Positions 61,063 to 64,000 of a DNA stretch of 64,000 bases are shown piece by piece. Each line of letters begins with the position of its first letter. The stretch's first letter is position 1. The DNA lies in assembly GCF_900119155.1 (NCBI RefSeq), contig NZ_FPIR01000019.1, positions 1 through 64,000 on the forward strand, read 5' to 3'. The notes under the pieces are model-generated. The model was not told where the DNA came from, did not search any database, and saw only the letters and a list, made by a program, of their open reading frames with translations. The position numbers and the translations under genes were made by a program. The DNA comes from Ruminococcus sp. YE71 (GTDB taxonomy: Bacteria; Bacillota; Clostridia; Oscillospirales; Ruminococcaceae).

Positions 61063-64000
61063 ATGAAAAAACGTTTGAGAAAATACAAAGTTAATAACGC
61101 AAAGAAACGTGTCATAAGCTCTGCGATAGTATTCGCCTTGCTAATGAGTGACTTCCCTATGCCAGAATTTTCTGAGCTCATTGAAAAAAAGACGTCCTCA
61201 GCATTTTCTCTTGAAGCTTCTGCTGAAATTGTTTATGACAGGAGTGAATATACCAAGCATTATATAAACGAAGGTGTAGATACCGGTTACATACTCATCG
61301 AGTCATGGGATGATCTTGTTTGGTATTCTCAGTCTTATCACAATTACTCACTTGGAACTGTTTATTCAACTGATATAGAACATGAAAAGGACATTCTTTT
61401 TTTAAACTTTGGTGAAAGTCAGGGAAACAACTACAACCTAAATGGAAAAAACTATGTTCCAATCGGCAATGACAACAAACCATTTGAAGGAAGAATTATT
61501 TTTTCAAACTCATCGGCTACGGAAACCTTCAACGTTCCCGAATCACTTTTTGGTACTATTTCCGAGAAGGTTTCTATTAAAAATCAAACAGAAACCGCTG
61601 TAAAGCAAATAAAGCTTACACGCACTGGCACAGGAAGCGGTGACGTATTATTTGCAAGAAAGGTAAAATCTGATGATGATAGCACCACTTGTGCGGAGTG
61701 GAACATAATATTTGACAAGTTCGATAATTCTTCAGCTATTTCATATGCCGGATTGATAGGTGAGATTGAGGCTGGCGCAAATGTTCAGATTACTTATGAG
61801 AACAATTCCATTTTGACAAAATCAAATCTGGAAGCAAATGCAACATCTTCCGATACAGATGGTAAGCCGGTAGATGCCGGTGCCCTTTGTGGAAAAATGG
61901 GTGCAGGGGCATCCCTGACTGCGACTTATTCCGGCACAAATACAGATTATAACATTACATCAGCTAATGGAAACGCAGGAGGCCTTGTTGGTTCAATGGA
62001 GGTTGGATCTTCTCTGACAGTGACAACTTCTAATCTTCAGGGAGCTTCTGCTTGGGTATCTGCATCAAATGGGTATGCAGGTGGTATTGTCGGAAAGAAT
62101 GACGGCGGTACAGTTACAATTACCCCATCATCCGGAACAACTTATACTGTTAGTCAAATAATACATGGAAAATATGGTTCAGGTGGATTATTTGGTTATT
62201 ATGCTCCGCCATCAGCAGCTACATCAGAACTTGATATTAGCAATTATCTGGTTAATTGCAAACTTGAACAGGCAGTATCAGAAACCGGTTTTTCAGGAGG
62301 AATCATAGGCGTTATTGAAAATGCTCCCGCAGACCCCACAGGAAGAGTAGGTGGCAGTTTAACAATTAAAGGTAAGTCTGATGGAACTACTGCTGTTACT
62401 TCTACTCATGTTTCGCAATTGAATCCTGTAACAGGTAAAGAAACAGGATATAAAGCTGAAGCGTATGGTGGGCTTATCGGTTCATATAAAGCAGATGATA
62501 CTGGTTACTCTCTGAACATCAAAGATGTTTCAACTACACCTACAAATACTCTCTCAGCTTCTGTTTATGGCGGAGGTATCGGTAAAATCATCGATGCATC
62601 ATATGTAAAGTTTGAAACCTTTAAGCTCAATAGTGCAGCAGGTGATCGTTCAGGAATATTTGGCGGGTTAGTTGCAGACTGTCCAAATGGGTATATTTAT
62701 ACTGATGGTTCAACCACCAATGAAAATTGTACAGGTATTGTAATCGGCAGTTCTGTGATTGATGGTTTTACAGGCGGCGGCCTTGTAGGAAACCTGGGTG
62801 ATGGCGTTCTTGGTATGAAGGGAACTATAAATGTATCTAATGCAAAGCCTTCTGCTGCTGATACAAATGGTCATCTTGTCGGAACAAGAGACAACGCATT
62901 TATATATTCCGACGGAACCCTGAGTGGCTATTCCATGAGTGAAATAGAAGTTGATAATGTTGGCTCATGGGGCGATGTTCTGGTTATTGATGGTACTAAA
63001 CTGAAAAAGGATACAACGGACGATGCTCTTAATGTATTTAGTGAATCAAATCATATGATCTCTATTGTAGATGTGACCACTACTGCAATTGCAAATGCAG
63101 CGGATTATGCAAAGGCATCACTTCTCTACCAAATTGATGTTACTGAAAATGATTTTATTGCCAACACTTCGAGTTTAACATCAAGTTCGTCTGCACCATT
63201 AAATCTTACATTTGGAGCAGATATTGATCTGACTGGAACTGGTCTTCGCGGAATAACCAGAGACAATGGAACCGACAGGGTTTCATATTCAGGTACTATT
63301 TCAGGCGGACACACGATCACTCTGGATATAAAAAATGTTGGCGGAAGCAACAGACCTGTCTACAGAAAGAAATACATCGGAATGCTTGGAATAGCAGATA
63401 CCGTAACGATCAATAACACCACCTTTAGTGGTACTATTCTAAGCAAAAATGAAAGAACCACTGATAAAGACACCATATGTTATTTGGGGTCAGCTGCCGC
63501 ACAGATTAAAACAAGCTTTATCGCATCAAATTGCAATACAGCAAGTGGACTTAGTATAACTATGACTGGTTCAAAAGATGTTATTTCTGGCAGGCTGATA
63601 GGTGAAGCTGAGAGTGCTATTGGTACAATAACAATTTCTGGTAGCACATATGATGGAAATATTACCGGAAATAACAAAACGACTGTAGGCGGTACTATCG
63701 GCAAAATTGCCGGTGCTGCAAGCGGAGCTGTTTGGTCATTTAATGGTATCACTCTAAGAGGCAACGTAAAAGGAATACAACATGTCGGAGGCCTTATTTC
63801 TGATGTTGAAGGTAGCGGTAATGCTACGATAAAACTTGGCAATTCTTCAAGTGTAGTTGCTGATAATAATCTTCATATTGAAGGAAATAGCAGTGACTCA
63901 ATGGGAGGTCTGCTCGGTTATAGTTGGTCAAAAGCAGATGTGGAAGTCACAGATGTTGTAGTTTCCGGTCATCCTACAGTAGAACAAAAAAGCAGTGGTG
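61063..64000 (+). CDS. giant GLUG-repeat adhesin-like protein (partial)
   Basis: The frame runs for at least 979 codons and is cut by the window end. GGAGTGAT precedes the ATG. A Lys/Arg-rich start and a hydrophobic segment at about residues 17-29 look like a signal, with a likely cut near EASA. From about residue 260 onward there are at least eleven GG-L/I-V/I-G turns, such as AGGLVGSM, AGGIVGKN, YGGLIGSY and MGGLLGYS, spaced roughly 30-100 residues apart and set in short Thr/Ser-rich strands. That is the GLUG pattern of right-handed beta-helix adhesins. It has no AWF motif. It ends or continues the surface operon and is probably its exposed adhesive part. Confidence 0.8.
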   Translation, partial: MKKRLRKYKVNNAKKRVISSAIVFALLMSDFPMPEFSELIEKKTSSAFSLEASAEIVYDRSEYTKHYINEGVDTGYILIESWDDLVWYSQSYHNYSLGTVYSTDIEHEKDILFLNFGESQGNNYNLNGKNYVPIGNDNKPFEGRIIFSNSSATETFNVPESLFGTISEKVSIKNQTETAVKQIKLTRTGTGSGDVLFARKVKSDDDSTTCAEWNIIFDKFDNSSAISYAGLIGEIEAGANVQITYENNSILTKSNLEANATSSDTDGKPVDAGALCGKMGAGASLTATYSGTNTDYNITSANGNAGGLVGSMEVGSSLTVTTSNLQGASAWVSASNGYAGGIVGKNDGGTVTITPSSGTTYTVSQIIHGKYGSGGLFGYYAPPSAATSELDISNYLVNCKLEQAVSETGFSGGIIGVIENAPADPTGRVGGSLTIKGKSDGTTAVTSTHVSQLNPVTGKETGYKAEAYGGLIGSYKADDTGYSLNIKDVSTTPTNTLSASVYGGGIGKIIDASYVKFETFKLNSAAGDRSGIFGGLVADCPNGYIYTDGSTTNENCTGIVIGSSVIDGFTGGGLVGNLGDGVLGMKGTINVSNAKPSAADTNGHLVGTRDNAFIYSDGTLSGYSMSEIEVDNVGSWGDVLVIDGTKLKKDTTDDALNVFSESNHMISIVDVTTTAIANAADYAKASLLYQIDVTENDFIANTSSLTSSSSAPLNLTFGADIDLTGTGLRGITRDNGTDRVSYSGTISGGHTITLDIKNVGGSNRPVYRKKYIGMLGIADTVTINNTTFSGTILSKNERTTDKDTICYLGSAAAQIKTSFIASNCNTASGLSITMTGSKDVISGRLIGEAESAIGTITISGSTYDGNITGNNKTTVGGTIGKIAGAASGAVWSFNGITLRGNVKGIQHVGGLISDVEGSGNATIKLGNSSSVVADNNLHIEGNSSDSMGGLLGYSWSKADVEVTDVVVSGHPTVEQKSSG

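Noticed and set aside
1-64000. CRISPR arrays or complete insertion sequences
   Set aside because: No regularly spaced repeats with unique spacers and no DDE or HUH transposase were seen; the dispersed repeats are non-coding and differ from both.

Overview
The window comes from a spore-forming, anaerobic-type clostridium, most like Ruminococcus and its relatives in the Oscillospiraceae. This is inferred from gene content, not from a database match. The grounds are a spoIIGA-sigE pair, a cotJABC operon, the rplU-prp-rpmA order with a Prp-type cleavage motif on L27, a single-chain PurL of 1235 residues, and a set of surface proteins carrying a membrane-proximal AWF motif. The chromosomal backbone is GC-rich at third codon positions. 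Two regions are clearly more AT-rich: about 103-15127 and about 56000-64000.

Region 1 (1-15229) is a mobile element of about 15.1 kb inserted into the 3' end of yebC. A 102-bp perfect direct repeat (1-102 and 15128-15229) marks the two ends; the right copy completes an intact yebC and the left copy is the displaced 3' end. From right to left the element carries a tyrosine integrase beside attR, a serine recombinase, two very small membrane proteins, a ribbon-helix-helix regulator overlapping an ADP-ribosyltransferase-like protein, an XRE-type regulator divergent from an unknown 257-residue protein, a candidate structured RNA of about 470 nt, an HNH protein, a small DUF5659-like protein, a helicase-like ATPase and, at the far left, two phage tail-type genes: a gp10-like protein and a 1561-residue tape measure. 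No capsid, portal, terminase, tail tube, baseplate or lysis gene is present. It looks like a phage satellite or a strongly reduced prophage with its own integration, control and possibly replication functions.

Region 2 (15134-28895) is mostly housekeeping on the minus strand: yebC, Mini-RNase III, obgE, two membrane proteins, rpmA-prp-rplU, sigE-spoIIGA, folC, a cysteine desulfurase-like enzyme and a FIST-GGDEF protein, with a few plus-strand genes between.

Region 3 (28896-51476) runs from purL through an Lrp regulator with its aminotransferase, ispE, a radical SAM enzyme, an HD protein, a DHH phosphoesterase, pyk, a PadR-controlled ABC exporter, a TraB-like lipoprotein, an exopolysaccharide glycosyltransferase and an AI-2E-family transporter, to a tRNA-Thr. 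Four related intergenic repeats of about 220-355 bp, plus a rearranged fifth, lie between these genes; they have terminal inverted repeats and terminator-like ends, as a MITE family would.

Region 4 (51680-55857) holds cotJABC and a convergent three-gene GlpA-like FAD oxidoreductase cluster.

Region 5 (56263-64000, open at the right end) is a surface-protein operon. An abundant-type first subunit with its own promoter and terminator is followed, from a second promoter, by three proteins that also have an N-terminal membrane helix ending in AWF or AKF, and then by a very large GLUG-repeat, beta-helix-like protein that runs off the window. I read this as a candidate cell-surface fibre or adhesin system.
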